DNA from: Apodospora peruviana
Taxonomy: Eukaryota; Ascomycota; Sordariomycetes; Sordariales; Lasiosphaeriaceae
Direction: 5' to 3'
Length of the DNA: 64,000 nucleotides
Assembly (NCBI GenBank): GCA_033439685.1
Contig: JAUEDM010000003.1
Coordinates: 2,634,001 to 2,698,000 of the forward strand
Shown in pieces: positions 11,377 to 24,144 of this stretch. A program made the translations under genes and the position numbers. Positions within the stretch are counted from its first letter, which is position 1. Each line of letters begins with the position of its first letter. The notes beneath the pieces were generated by a model. That model worked only from the letters and a program-made list of their open reading frames with translations. It was not told the DNA's origin and ran no database searches.

Positions 11377-12166
11377 ATGTACAAACCGTGATAATTCACC
11401 TGTAGTATACGCCCCGAGATTTCCTAGTTAAAGAGACACACATCGGGGCATGTTGCCTTGAGCGCCAACCTGAAGATTATGTACTCAAATGGACTGTAGT
11501 GTTGATTTGGGGGCTGGTGTCCGCCCTGTTCAACATCGCTGCGATCGGCGTGAACAGGAAGCTGCAGCCTCCAGGTCGTTGCGGTGGACAGAGGTGGCCC
11601 AGGAAGGTGCAAGATGTCTCTAACAGGCAACAGTGGCCGAGCAAGATATAACAGCCCGAGCCCGCTGGATGATCCTCGATCACTCCGACATCCATTCGCA
11701 CGACAGCCTGCGAACCAAGCGATATAACTAACAAGTATTGACGTATCGCGCCACAACCCGTGCAGCAATTATGTTTACAGGTACCAGGTTTCTGTAACGG
11801 TCATCCACGAGCTAGGCAGGACCCCACACGTTCGGATACGCATCTATATTGCTTCTCACAACGAGATTTAGCAAACGAATCGGTAGGTAGGTGGAAGATG
11901 GGCCTCCAGGAGACGACCTCCCCTTGCAGAGGTTGCTGACGTGCAGGCGGCGTGCAGTCTGGCTGGGACGCAAGATCGGACTCCCAAGCACGCTTTGTGC
12001 GACCAGCCACGCACAGCACGACACTCGAGCTGTGGTTTCGACATTCCAAGCATTCCAGCCCAGCCCAGTATAGACATCGTCACGGATAGCCACCATCCCA
12101 GCACCCTTTCCAAGACCGAGTATCAACACCGTCTTGTTCCGGATCCCTCTTTTTCATCCCGTCGCA
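11377..12166. other. Intergenic between atp16 and the next gene
   Basis: Holds the 3' UTR of atp16 and the promoter and leader of the gene starting at 12167. No coding exon, repeat or RNA gene was recognised. Confidence 0.6.
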
Positions 12167-14159
12167 ATGTTTGATTCGATGCCCGATACGACGCGTCCGA
12201 AGCAGCGAGGGAGCAAAATGTCTCTAGAACGCAGCCGCGATGTTTCTTCTACTCCTTCACGAATTTCGTCCGGAACAGGACAAGGAACCACCATTGCATC
12301 GACTCCAACTGGCCGCCGCCAAGCCGCCAAGCAGATGTTTGACCAGTATGGCATCCCATCGCCTTCCGGTTAGTTATCGGACGACGACACAAAGGTACCG
12401 GGTGTAGCTTCTATGTTGCCTGAGCTTGCTCCTTCTCGTATGCCCATCTCCGAACCTGTGCCGACCGCGGAAACGAAACATATTCGACGAAAGCAGGTAT
12501 CAATACCGAGAAGCAAGCGGGGTGAAGCGACGACCAATAATGAGGTGGTTGTCCAGGTTAGCAAGTGGCGTTCCGTGGTACGAATTTTTAATATCCATTG
12601 TCACACATTGGCTTCCCGGTTCACATGTCCTGCTCTGCTCATTCCTTGCAGTAATCAAGACATCTGGCAATCCTATACCTCCATGACCCCGTATGAGATG
12701 GTGCTGACATTGAGTTAAGAAAAACAATCCGTTTGTTATTGCAGACCAGATCGCGAAGGCAAAGGTTGCAGAGCCACAGACTTCCACTACTGTTGTCCAG
12801 GTTTCATTCAGTCCGAAGTCCATTCTGTCAATTCAAGCTAGCGAAGGTCGACAGGAATACCCTAGTCAATCGAGGGAACCGAACAACTTACCAGTCAATG
12901 AGCCCCTTGAATCTCCACTGCTCTTGGACCGAATACACCAGCAACCTCACGGTCCGGAAATACACCCAATCATACTTGACGGAAAGGCATTGCCGAAAAA
13001 CCTGGAGTCGTGCTCACCTTTGGTCAACAGTAGCAGAAAGAGCAACTTGGGCGAACTTCACGCGTCCGAGAAAAATTGGCAAGCTGGAAATCATATCGTC
13101 CTTTCCCCTCACCCACCTACATCGGAAATCAGGAGCGACAGGACGGATGACAAGTGGAGATCCGGGACTTCCACTTCGCCAAACAGATCTCCGGTTGAGA
13201 AAGACCTGTCACGGGTGATTAGGCGAGTAAAGGAGCTGGGACGTGAACCGAGTTCGAGGACCCCGGAACAAAAGAGAGGAGACAGCGGACCTGCGACCCC
13301 GAGGAGAGTCCGAGTCTCTAGTCCACCACCCTGGCTAAAGCACCCCTCTATTAAACCGGGGAGCATCGAAGGGCGACTCAAGCATAGTGACGACTCAGCA
13401 ACTGCTATGATGGCGCCAGAAGGTCCGTTGTCCCTACCTCGTCAGCAATCACAACAACTGCGCCAACAGCAGTCGCGTCATCAGCCTGTCACCCGTGGTT
13501 CTAAGTCGACATTGGCTTCGATAGATGCAACCAAGAAAGACCAAGGTGCAGCACAAGATATCTCACAGACAGATAGAAATGCTGGAAGGAGTGCCGGGCG
13601 CACCGAAACGATGGAGTCACAAGTCTCCCCTACTGGGACGGCTCCGAGAAGGACCACAGCGACCATTAGTGCTAGCAGTACAAATGTGAATGCTAGGGAG
13701 GATGACAGAAGAGTCGGCGCACCGCCGCCACCTCCGCTGCCGGTCGTCCATCAGCCTCGCTACTCCCAGTGGTTGCAAGATATGCAAAAAGAACAAGAAC
13801 ACGCAGAGCAGGCAGCTACCGCCGAAATCATGCGGCGGTCAACTAGAAACAGCACCAACAGAACTACAACTACTTCGGGACCTGAGGCTGGTGGCAATTA
13901 TACTTCGGCCTCGAAGTCGGCATCCTCGTTCAACAGAAACCGCCCAAGCGAGGTCACTGACTCGAGAAAGAAGACCAGATTCATCGGAGATGACACGTCG
14001 AACGGCAGAAACGAGTACGATGATGAGAGTGTCAATGGCGACGATGTTGGGGATATCCGTGGCGTGACTATTGTCTTGCATCTCCGGGGTAAGGATGATT
14101 TGGTCATCACCACGGATTTGACGCCGGGAGCTGGCGATGAAGGTGATGGTGAGCCTTGA
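12167..14159 (+). CDS. Conserved disordered protein with in-frame TAG
   Basis: Coding-like sequence runs from ATG 12167 through a first part of 68 codons, an in-frame TAG at 12371-12373, and a second part in the same frame (LSDDDTKVPGVASMLPELAP) up to a donor at 12557 (or 12578). An intron to about 12719 leads in phase to exon 12720-14159, which starts KNNPFVIADQIAKAKVAEPQ. The protein is Ser/Thr/Arg-rich and disordered, with Gln-rich and poly-Pro tracts. A short region near the C-terminus (GVTIVLHLRGKDDLVITTDL) is the only part that looks folded and resembles a motif I remember in uncharacterised fungal proteins. Function unknown. If the TAG terminates, translation could instead begin at ATG 12413, giving a shorter product. 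No GT-AG intron that removes the TAG and keeps the frame was found. Confidence 0.7.
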
Positions 14160-14675
14160 GGTCGACCGTCGTTCGCTCTCCGAAAAGGACGGACAGTGTA
14201 TGGTTTGTCTGGTTTTTGTGCTCGCGTTTCTTTTTGTTTTTTATTCATTATGTTTCTCAGGGGTTTTATATTAGAGCATGAGCTGGACTAGGCGGGAGGT
14301 ACCGACCTGAAGCATTCTTTTGAAGTAGAATTCATCATCGCTATTGTTATTAGCTGTGAGAATGAAAAAAAAAATGATTTGTCTCCCTGAAACCTCCCTC
14401 TCTGTTTATGAGATAGGGGCAATCAAGGATGTAACAAAATATGCCCCTGGCTCCAGTTACCGAGGTGAAGAACAGCCACTCGAGGGGAGGAGTTACTGAC
14501 ATGTGGCGCACCCGAGTGGTTGGTATCCGTACCTGAGTGGGCACTGACCTTGGCATTCGACCACTAGAAATTTAGGGAACCTTTTTGGATCACAACCTCT
14601 TCAAAAGTTCAAATTCTAGCATTTCGACTTCTTTGCGGCCCGGGTTATACACATCGTCACCGCCTAGAAATCACA
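14160..14675. other. Intergenic, tandem gene spacing
   Basis: 3' region of the preceding gene and promoter of the polyprenol reductase gene. It contains short A and T runs near 14365. Nothing else supported. Confidence 0.6.
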
Positions 14676-15768
14676 ATGGGATGGGATGAACAGATACTCG
14701 ATCACCATTCCGTCGTCCATCTTGTTCTCGCCACTTTACAGCAAGTCACGCCCGCGCGATGGTGCCAAGCTTTCTACCTCGTTGCAGTAGGCTGCGTCAT
14801 GGCCGTGGCAGCGGCACCACTTGAAGCAAGGACGCTCCTGGTCGACTACGGCGCTCGCAAGTCCAACAAGTCTAATTCGACGACCAGCTCTACTACGAAT
14901 GGGGACGACAAAAGCACCCCCAACAACAGGAACAGCGGTAGCAGCATTAACAGTCGGTTACTATCGGTGATCGAGGCCCTCACGTCCTACGGCCAGGTTC
15001 CGCACGCTTGGTTCAGCGTCTTTTACGCCGTGTCGGTCGCGTGCTCACTGTTTTGGTTGACACAATACCTCAGCAATGGAGCAGTGTTGCGTACGATTGC
15101 GTCCAGACAAGCATCAGCGTCAACAGCCTCCGCGACACTTGAACAGGTGGCTGTTGCTTGGACAATGATGTTTCTCCAAGGGACCAGACGCGCCTACGAA
15201 CACGCGGCTATCATGAAACAGCAGTCGAAATCCACGATGTGGGTTGTTCACTGGCTTTTGGGACTCTTCTTCTACCTCATTACCAGCGTGTCCATTGGGA
15301 TTGAGGGATCAGGTAGGCCCCGGGATTCCCCTCCTGCCAAGCTGGTGGTTGTCATTATTGATACCAGTCGTTCTAGGGGCCATCTTGAACAGCAGTCAGC
15401 CGAGTAAGGACGGGATTGGGCCATTGATGAAGATCTCGGTCGCAGTCCCGATATTCGTGTTCGCCTGGGTGAACCAGTACCGGTGTCACGCGCATCTTGC
15501 GGGACTAAAGAAATATTCAATGCCGGCCCAGGGGCTATTTCGTCGCCTCGTCTGTCCGCATTACACTTGCGAATGCCTTCTCTATCTCTCGATCGCCGTC
15601 GCCGCCGCCCCCGCAGGAGTCTGGTGCAACAGGACACTGTTGTGTGCTTTGATCTTCGTGTTGGTCAATCTCGGAGTTACGGCATCGGGGACCCGTAAAT
15701 GGTACGTCGAGAAGTTCGGGATCAGGCCGATTGCGGACAAGTGGAACATGATACCATTCGTATTCTGA
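14676..15768 (+). CDS. dfg10: Polyprenol reductase, DFG10/SRD5A3 type
   Basis: Enzymes of this type reduce the alpha-isoprene unit of polyprenol on the way to dolichol, the lipid carrier for N-glycosylation, in the ER membrane. Two exons, 14676-15312 and 15368-15768, join in phase across a 55 nt intron to give 345 residues. Several hydrophobic segments are visible, for example CQAFYLVAVGCVMAVAAAP, VHWLLGLFFYLITSVSIGI and LLCALIFVLVNLGVTASGT. The steroid 5-alpha-reductase C-terminal signature is present: NQYRCHAHLAGLKKY near residue 248, then the F-R-R-L-V-x-P-H-Y-x-x-E-like segment and the closing WY-x-x-KF. The Ser/Asn-rich loop after residue 60 is a fungal insertion. The stop lies 25 bp from the stop of the convergent gene at 15794. 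Confidence 0.9.
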
Positions 15769-15793
15769 TGCAAGAGACTTTCATCCAACATGA

Positions 15794-16631
15794 TCATGGG
15801 CGTTTAAAGACCGACCCGAGCTTGCTTCCAAGCTTGGAGACCTTCAATACATCGCGATAAGTGAGGCTCGTGCGCGTTTGCCGTGTGTGGTGTCCATCCC
15901 GGTACGTCGATGGCGAGCGAAGCAGACTCCAATTCGCAATCGTTTCCCCGGAAAGGTCTACGTCGGCCGCAACAGGCTCTATGCCATGAAGATAATCGGT
16001 GTAGAGCTCAGCCGTGGTAATAAGAAGGCTTCGAGGTTCCTGCAAGATTCTCCATACCGGTTCTGGGTCCAGAGCACCGTCTTCCTTGCTTTTGTGGAGG
16101 TTGAGGCAAAGGCTCGACCCAAGACTCACTGTACAAACCACAGGGTGGTATGCTCCCCCATCTTTGTGTGGCATGATTCCCGTGTTGGGAGGGTATTCGT
16201 TGATCAGGACGTGGTTAGGTCGGCCATGGGGGCTGCAGGCAAAGATGTTGTCGGCGTCGGTTTTAGAGAGCGGAATCGACAGGAGACGAGGAATCACTGG
16301 CTGTTCCAGCCACTCCGGTAAAGGCGAAGAATCGACAAGAGTGTTGCGAACTAGGTCTGACGGCCACGTTTGAAGTCGGCGGTGGGTGAGTTGGCGCCAT
16401 CGTGCTTTTGGCGCTCGCTCAACCTTGACAAGCTCAGGATTAGATGGCGGAGAGGGGGAGTAAACAAACTTGCATGATCGATACCTTTTCTAGAATCAGC
16501 TTCTCCTCCTCCTCGCTGATGAAGTCGGCAATGTAGTAGGCTGCTGAGGGTAATGTCGGTATCCGACACTCCTCCAAGGATCCTGGGAGACGCACCAGAG
16601 GGGGCGGGAAAGTCGTCGTTGTTGGCTCCAT
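15794..16631 (-). CDS. AlkB-like Fe(II)/2-oxoglutarate dioxygenase, ALKBH6 type
   Basis: Members of the AlkB superfamily oxidatively demethylate nucleic acids or proteins. For ALKBH6 the substrate is not firmly established. Exons 16485-16631 and 15794-16423 join in phase across a 61 nt intron to give 258 residues. The metal triad is complete: His135 and Asp137 in GIMPHKDG, and His195 in YLHGIEP. Arg233 and Arg239 in RTSLTYRDV would bind 2-oxoglutarate. The start is taken at the ATG 16631-16629 (MEPTTTTFPPP); the frame extends upstream without another ATG. The segment ARWRQLTHRRLQTWPS and NEYPPNTGIMPHKDG are ALKBH6-like. The gene is convergent with dfg10 and divergent from the Hos4-like gene. 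Confidence 0.92.
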
Positions 16632-18301
16632 CTGAGGTGGTGTATCCTTGTCGTTGGGGCCGTGATCGCGACAAGCGAGATATTTCAGCTTGACCAGGCT
16701 CCGATGCAACCGCAAGGCAGAACAAGGCAGAGCGAGAGGGTTAAGAGCAAAATTACTGTGCGTCGCGTCATCCGTGGGGTTGTCTGCGACTGTGGCCTCC
16801 ACTACGGGTATCCGTACGGGTCAGAAGGAAATGGCGGAAGTGACTGGCGGGGAGCCTTAGCTGGGGTGGGAAAACTGTGGAAGGAAGACGCCGGGCCGAC
16901 CGCAAACGGACCGGCAGGACGGGAGCGCAAAACCTCGTGGGATTCGGGAGATGGAGTGATGAATGAGGGATGTGAGAAGTTTTGTCGCTCGGGTACGGAG
17001 TAGGGCGTGGTGGATCGTCGGGATCACTCCTCAGATCACAAACTCGAAGATGGTTGACTTTAGATTAAAATCGCACTTTCGGGATGAGAGCGAGTGTGGA
17101 AGGCAGGCGGTTTGGAGGTGTGCAGAACTGTAGGTGGAAGTGGATGGCTGACGGGTTAACAATGGCAGGCAAAACCTGAAAGAAGCTCTTTCACAGTGGA
17201 GCCAGGTGGGAACCGCCGCTTCGCGTTGTTTCAAAGTTGTTGGAGCCTTTGGAGGCTTTGGCGGGAGAGCCTTGTTGAATCGGAGGGAGGCCAAGAAGCT
17301 GAACGACAAAGGATGGAAGAAGGCTCGCAACATACACACATATGCACACTCGGGAAGGCTCGTTTTGATGAGGGCTGCTTTGTTGGTTGTGCGTGTGTGT
17401 GCACTGTGCAAGCAAGCGTGCGACAGAGTGCCTGTCTGCCTTCTGTGCAGGCAGAAACTGGAGTGTTGAAGTGAGATTGGAGGAAATACAAGGATAAATG
17501 CGGAGGCGCATTGGTACCAGCTGCGCAGTCTAGGCTGGAACTCCGCCGCCCCCTGTTCGGCTGCGCTGCTGCGCTGGATATGCACTACGCGCTGGGATAA
17601 TTTGGCCCGCCGTAGACACACCTAGCCAATCAACGCGGTGGCGATCAGACTTTGATCTGGGAGACTCGCAGGCGGACGGGACTACAGACTGGGAACCTCC
17701 AAGTCCTCTGTCTTTGCGTTCAGCCAAATCCAAGCCTCCAAGGTTACCCGAGAAGAACTGCTCCAGTGCCCCGTCCCGACGCCTCGTTTTCCAAAACGCA
17801 AAAGACCGTCCATTTTTATCGACACAAACCTGCAATCCACTCCCCATCGCGCCCGACCGCCTTGTATCATATTATTGGCCTTACCCTGCTGGACCGTGTC
17901 TTTTACGGCTCCGCTCGTGTAATTTCGACTGTTGCCCGGTGTTGCGCTATCTCCAAATCGTCTCCTTTTGGCCCCGTCCCGGCTTCTAGCGTGACTTCCC
18001 CCGTCCCCGTCACTACACCCTGAGGTCCGAGGCGTCGCGGGTTTGTGTTCGACTGTTCGTTCCTTTGACTTAACACGGGGCGCCTGTGCAGCTTATCCAC
18101 CAAACCACCACCACCACACGATCAATCGAATCCTCCTCCCCATCAGATTACCCCCCCCCTCTCGACCCGGTTTTCTCTGGCGCATCATCTCTTGTCGACG
18201 TGATTCAATCGCCAAACGGCTCACGCCCTCCTCTGCTACGCCCCGGCCTCAGCAGCGACCAGGATGGTGCACAACGGTGCCTTGTTCTAGAATCAAATGA
18301 C
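16632..18301. promoter_or_regulatory. Divergent promoter region of the ALKBH6-type and Hos4-like genes
   Basis: 1.67 kb between two outward-pointing starts. Frames on the minus strand around 17031-17621 are not supported as genes. The right third (17750-18200) is rich in C and T, as in long fungal leaders; the Hos4-like frame is open from 18086 but its first ATG is at 18302. A GGGTACGGAGTAG motif sits at about 16993. Confidence 0.5.
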
Positions 18302-21300
18302 ATGGATGCGCAGAATGCTGTCGAGACTGCCTCCTCGAAGCCTGCTGCTTCTCCGAAGCGGCCGGGCAGCGATTCCGACCTGCCCAACAAGCCCCAGTCT
18401 GCCTCCATGATCAGGTCGTCCGGCAGCGCGAGGCCCGACCCGTCGCTCAAGGACCCCAAGCCAAACTCCTCGTCGGTGTCCGCCTTGCACGCCAACGACG
18501 ATGATGGCGCCGCCGACGGCAACTCTGATGCCGAGACGATTGTCCTGCCCGGCAAGGACGGGCAACACTCGCCGTCCAAGGCGCGAAAGATCATTAAGCG
18601 TGAAGACAAGAGCGATGGGGAGGGACCTTCCTCGTCGCTTGGTCGTAAGCACGCTAACGGGAAGCAGGATCGCGAAGGCGACAAAGGCGACCGTGGCGAG
18701 ACAAAAGACAAGAGCGTCTCGGTCGCAGGAAATGGTTCGAATGGAGGCGCGCCTGCGCTCGCAGGTAAAAGGAAGAAACTCACCGAGAAATCGAAGAACA
18801 AAGATGGCTCGAGTGGTTTGAGCTCGGCGCCAGCTTCTCCGCCACAGCGTCGCCGTCGTTCCTCCAACGCACACTCAAACACCCATTCAAAGTCAGATTC
18901 CGAGACCGCGCAGGTCGACTCTCCTCGAATGTCGGCGAAGGAGAAGCCCAAGTCGCTTGACAAACTGGTTCCCCACAAACGCAAAGCTCCCAAAGCCGAG
19001 TCTGACGACGAGGTAGAGAACCGCAAGGTCCGCCGGCAGCGCACTTCAGGCTCGGGTCTCGATGCTTCGAGAAAGCAACACGCCTCTGCGAAGCCGCATC
19101 ATGATGCACACTCCTCAACACGTACCAGATCTGTTTCTCCACAACACCGAATCCACCGACGAAGCACTTCCACTCAGCTCCCCGGGCAGTCTTCTAACGG
19201 ACTAAGTCACAAAAAGAAGCGAATTCCGGCCCCTCTTCAGTCGACCGACTATCACTCCGACGAATCATCTGCGGACGGCAGCCCCCATCCCCGGAGCTCC
19301 AAACTGCGTAGTCTGACCACTCCTGCCACTGCGGATTCTACCATCTCTCCCGCCAAGATGGCTCCCCACAAGAAACACCTTGATGCACATGGCCAGACAT
19401 TCCTTGCGAGAGCTTGTGCTAAGGGCGAGTACGAGATAGCGAAGACGCGTTTGCAGGAACGACCCGAGGATATTAACGTCGCAGATTATGCCGGCAACAC
19501 ACCGCTCCAAATCTCCGCTCTTAATGGATATGAGGAGATTGTGAAGCTGTTGGTAGATGCCGGCTGCAATCTGGATTGTGTCAATAATGACAAGGATACT
19601 CCTCTGCTCGACGCTGTCGAAAATGGGCACCTTGAAGTCGTCAGAATTCTTCTCGCAGCTGGGGTAAATCCACGCAAAGCAAATGCATATGGGCAGGAGC
19701 CAATTGACCGAGTGAACGAGGAAATGGATAACGCAGACGACATCAGAAGGGCTCTTCGTGATGCGAAGCAAAAGATCGGAGAGCGCAGACGAACCTCTAC
19801 CGAAGACCACCACCCTGATCACACCGACGCCCGTTCTTCCCATGGGCCGGATAGCCCTCGCCGATCACCAGGCGCTTCGGGTTCCATTCATGCTGCAAGC
19901 GGCCGACGAGGAGGAACTGTTCGCTCTACTAAAACCAGCAATCACCTCCTATATATGCCCATGGACGACAAGACTCTTCGTGCAGCTGCAGCCCGTGGAG
20001 AGGAGGAGACCGTTATTCGCATTCTTCAAGTCCGAGAAACCTTCGACGACCCCGAGTCTATGGTTGCGGCTGCTCGCGGTGGGCACGAAACAGTGATGCA
20101 GCTGCTGCTAGCCCTTGGAAAAGCCAATCCTGACCCTGCTCCGATCGCCGGCCTTAATGACTATTCGACGCCGATGTTGGCTGCAATAGGTCAGGAAAAT
20201 ATTAAAGTCATCAAACTGCTTCTAGATCAGAGTAGCTTCAACCCCACTAGGAAGTACGGCGGAGAAACTTACTATGAAATTGCGCGGCGGCGTCGTGGAC
20301 CAAACTGGATGGAAGAGGAGACCATGCTGAAGAGTGCTTATGATGAGTATAAGAAGACTCACAAGGACAACCCAAAGAGCAAATCGCCCAACCGAAGAGA
20401 ACAAAATAGGGAGCCTCGGCAAAGTCGGACCGAACCAAAGGATGAATCTGCTAGGGCTCACAAGCGAAAAGCATCGAGTCCGGCAAGAGAAAGCAAAAAG
20501 TCGGCACCTTTAAAGGTTGCCGCTAGCCCCAGGGAAAAGCGGCGGTCCAACTCCGTTACTACTCACCCAGAAGACCAACTTTCGCCAAGACGAGGACCCG
20601 GCAGGCCTAAGAAGGAAGACCGGATTCCAACCATAGCAATCTCCGATCGTGAAGCTTCCCCTGCCCGAAAACCTACAGCAAAAGCTAAACGTGCAGAATC
20701 GGATCTTGCAGCTGCATCCTCGGAAGGCGAGACTGTGAAACCTAGACGTAAACTGATATCCGGTCGTGAACTCAAGGGAGAACGAGACAAGAATCGCCGA
20801 GCCAGCATGACTTCAAACGCGTCTTTGAAGGAACCATCCAGTCCCCGCGATGAGCCGGAGAAGGGACAAAAGACGGAGAAGTATCACGATCGGACAAAAG
20901 CTCTCAAAAGAGATGATTCTCGTGACAGGCTGTCTGTCTCGGGTGAAAGTTCCGGCAAACGACATCGTGCGAGCGCCACTCCTCCACATATTGGAGCCAC
21001 GGAGAAAGACGGCCCCGAAGTGCCGGTCAAGAGAAGACGGCTGGATGGAGATGGAAAGGAGAGACAACGCTTGAAACCTGCATCATCCGATGATCGACAC
21101 CTCAAGGCCTCCACAGCTCGCGACTCCGAGCTTCGAGTCCGATCCAAGAGCAGGGACGATGCTGATCGAAGGCCCACATCGAAGCCGAGGAAAGCAGAGG
21201 CTCCGGCCGAACACGGACGACGAGAATCCGGGAAATCCGTCTCCTCCGAGAATAGCATTCATGTCAAATCCGAAGAACCTGATGTAGACATGGTCGATGC

Positions 21301-23075
21301 AGATCAGGCTACAAACAACGATTCCGCTGCCCGCGCTCTGCTCGAGAAGAAAAGGGTCGAGGATGAAAAGAAAAAGCAAGCCGAGGCGGAAGCAGAAGCG
21401 CGAGAGTTGAAGAGGAAGGAAGAGGAGAAGAAGCGAAAAGAGGAAGAGGAGAAAGAGAAAGAGCGGCTTCTCAAGCTCGAGGAAGAAGCCAAGCGCCAGG
21501 CCGAGGCTGAAGCCCGCCGAAGGGAAGACGAAGAGAGGAAACGACGGGAAGAGGAGGAAGAGAGGAAAAGAAAAGAGGAGGAGGAGCGGAAACAACGTGA
21601 ACTAGAGGAGCGTACTCGGAAAGAGGAAGAAGAGAAGCGGCGAGTGGAGGAGGAAGACAGAAAACGGAAAGAAGAGGAGAGGAAGAAGAAAGAAGAGGAA
21701 GAGCGAAAACGGCGGGAAGAAGAGGAGGTTAGGAAAAGGCGAGAAGAGGAAGAACGGCTTCGTAGGGAGCAGCTTGAGCGTGAGGCAGCAGAAGAAGCTC
21801 GCCGGAAGCGTGAAGAAGAAGAGCGTTTGGAGCGAGAACGAAAAGAGCGTCTTCATCGAGAGGAAATGGAGCGCAGGCGAGCTGCTAGAGAGGCTGAACA
21901 GCGCCGAATTCGTCTTCAGCAGGAGCGCATTCGTCTGGACAAACTACCTCCACTTCTTCGCTGGCTTGACGGGTCCGCAAATCCCAAGACTCCAGAGGTC
22001 GCCGAGAAGTTCAGCTTGATGCAGGGGGTTCGATACGACTGCATTCGGCCAGAGGCAACAGGCACGCCAGATGGCAGAGAGCAGTGGCTACTCAACACAC
22101 AGGTTGCACTTCTGCTTGGAGAAAAGGACCTGGAGCTCTCTAGATGTAAGTCTCCCATCGTCAAGCTTACGTTTGCGTTTTTCTAACTAGGCATTAGACA
22201 CGGCCTGGACCCGTATCCCCGTTTCGTCTATTGCCAAGCGTATTATTTGGAGACTCGAGTCGGATCGATATGCCCTGACATCTCCAAGTCTCTATGAACT
22301 TGGAAAGCAGCTTCCCGAATATTACGGCCAGGACGGTCCTGAGCGCATGAGCTACAGGGTAATTGAAAAGCTCCGAGGGGAAGCTTGGAACCGGTTTTCT
22401 GCAATGGACATGTTTTTTGTGAAGGTGAGAAAGTCTGCTGAGCTTTTTTGACTTGAGATTCTAACAGCTTTCTGCTAGGCGTCTGACTTCATGTACACCA
22501 TCCCCACGATACAGCATCTTCACGACGTCAAGCTCACGATAGCGTATCGTGAGCTCCCAGAAGACGAGGCGCAGCTTGCGAAATGGGCCCCACTCCAAAA
22601 GTGGAAAAATGACCCAGACGCGAACCGCTTCTATGGATTCGCACCTAGTAACAAGCATTTCATCAACGGCGGGCTCGTATCGGAGGGCAAGCCCGGCCTC
22701 TGTGCAGTGAGCAAGTCGCCTTTCCCGGAGAAGAGGGTGCCCCGCCGCGGTTTTGTTGAAGTCACCCCGGATGATCCCGATTACAGCCGAATCTGCAAGG
22801 AACAAGGGATCACCGATTTGACAACGGCCGCCAACTCGCCGCTCCTCGCCAACGGGGTCCATTCATCGCCCATGAGCACCTCTTCACGCGTCAACGGGCT
22901 GCAGTCGCCTCACACCTCCTCCACCGTGGCAGCAGTTGCATTGACGACAAATGGCACCGGTTCCGGGCATAGCCATGGCAACCAGCCGATTTCCCCGTCT
23001 TCCGAGGCGGGGCCCGCACAGGCTCGTCCTCTAGTCAATGGCGATCACCAATCGATTGACAGTGGTACGCTATGA
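18302..23075 (+). CDS. hos4: Hos4-like ankyrin and coiled-coil protein (Set3 complex candidate)
   Basis: Three exons, 18302-22145, 22198-22424 and 22479-23075, join in phase to give 1555 residues. Residues 1-350 are disordered and lysine-rich with acidic patches. Ankyrin repeats are seen at about 355-495 (AGNTPLQISALNGYEEIVKL, then DTPLLDAVENGHLEVVRILL). A second, weaker set is at about 550-650. Residues 650-1010 are again disordered. A strongly charged Glu/Arg/Lys helix runs over about 1013-1213, followed by a folded C-terminal region (about 1215-1430) not assigned to a family. The ankyrin block after a long disordered Lys-rich leader resembles yeast Hos4, a subunit of the Set3 histone deacetylase complex that represses transcription. 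The assignment rests on this resemblance and is not proven. The start is the first ATG in a frame open from 18086; an upstream non-coding exon is possible. Confidence 0.85.
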
Positions 23076-24144
23076 AAGTTTCTCGGCCATATCTGACGGG
23101 CCGAGAGATGTTCCCAATAATTACCTGATTGCCTATCGTTTATTCTCAAACGATTTCCTTTGTTCTTTGTTTCGGATGACAAGGAAGCGGGTCAAAAACA
23201 GCGATCATAGAACCGGGTGTTCATTTTCTGGGATATTCGGAACTCGGAAGAGCGATGTTTCTGAGATTTTTGAACTCGCTATACTCGCACTATGGTTTTG
23301 GGCTTGGCTTCTTTTGGATGGATGCCTGCTTATATCCACTCGACGCCCAACAAGCAATATTGCGCGGCAAGCGGACGTTTTACCTGTCAGGACTAGGACT
23401 GTTCGATCATGTCACGGCGTACTGACCCATTTCGGGGGCATTGGGGGTCTAACCAAACGCGAAAGAGGGCGTGGCTGCAGCTTGCTGCCTGAAGGATGAA
23501 TGGGAAATGGGCAAGCAAAAACTAACGGGTTTAACGTCGCGGAGTTTTAAGGAGGGTTGAAGCTGGGAAGGGAGGGGAATGCGGCTTTTATTTTTATTTT
23601 TTCCTAGGGTCTTCTCATTTTTATTCGTGATGTCAAGGCTGGACTTGGGGCATGGCAGACGGCCGACCACCACGGTATATGTATATGTATTAGGTACGAG
23701 ATACAGCTTAGTAGTCGGTATATAACAGGGCAGTGGTATTATATTGGAATAGATCATTGTGTGGATGACTACTTGTGAAAGCAGAAGTCTTGAATTGCAT
23801 ATGCAAGGGGTCGCAAGACTTGACAGCCAGGTACGTTACTTTAGTTCCAGACCTGCCAGTGGTGGGCGGCGGCGGCGGGATGGGACTCGGTGTACGTAGG
23901 ACCGTCCGTTCCGGTCAGACCTGCGGTGGATCTGCCGCACCGCTCCCGCAGCCTCGCGTAAACCTTAAAAAAGTTGCCCTCCTGATTCTTCCCCCACCCC
24001 CGACTTTGCCCCACCATCAAAATTCCAAGTTACGACGGCGACAACGACAGTGACAGCAACACTCCCCCTGACGCAACAAAGAGTGCCTACGACGTGTTTA
24101 CGTTTACGGTAAGGTAGCTAAGAAGATAGACCACAACAGCAATC
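23076..24144. other. Intergenic between the Hos4-like gene and rbg1
   Basis: 3' region of the preceding gene and promoter of rbg1. A GCGGCGGCGGCGG run lies near 23870. No coding exon supported. Confidence 0.6.

Noticed and set aside
17031..17621. 196-codon minus-strand frame between the ALKBH6-type and Hos4-like genes
   Set aside because: No domain and several competing frames; it lies in a divergent promoter.
18086..18301. Extension of the Hos4-like protein upstream of ATG 18302
   Set aside because: The frame is open but has no ATG before 18302; the text there is C-rich leader.
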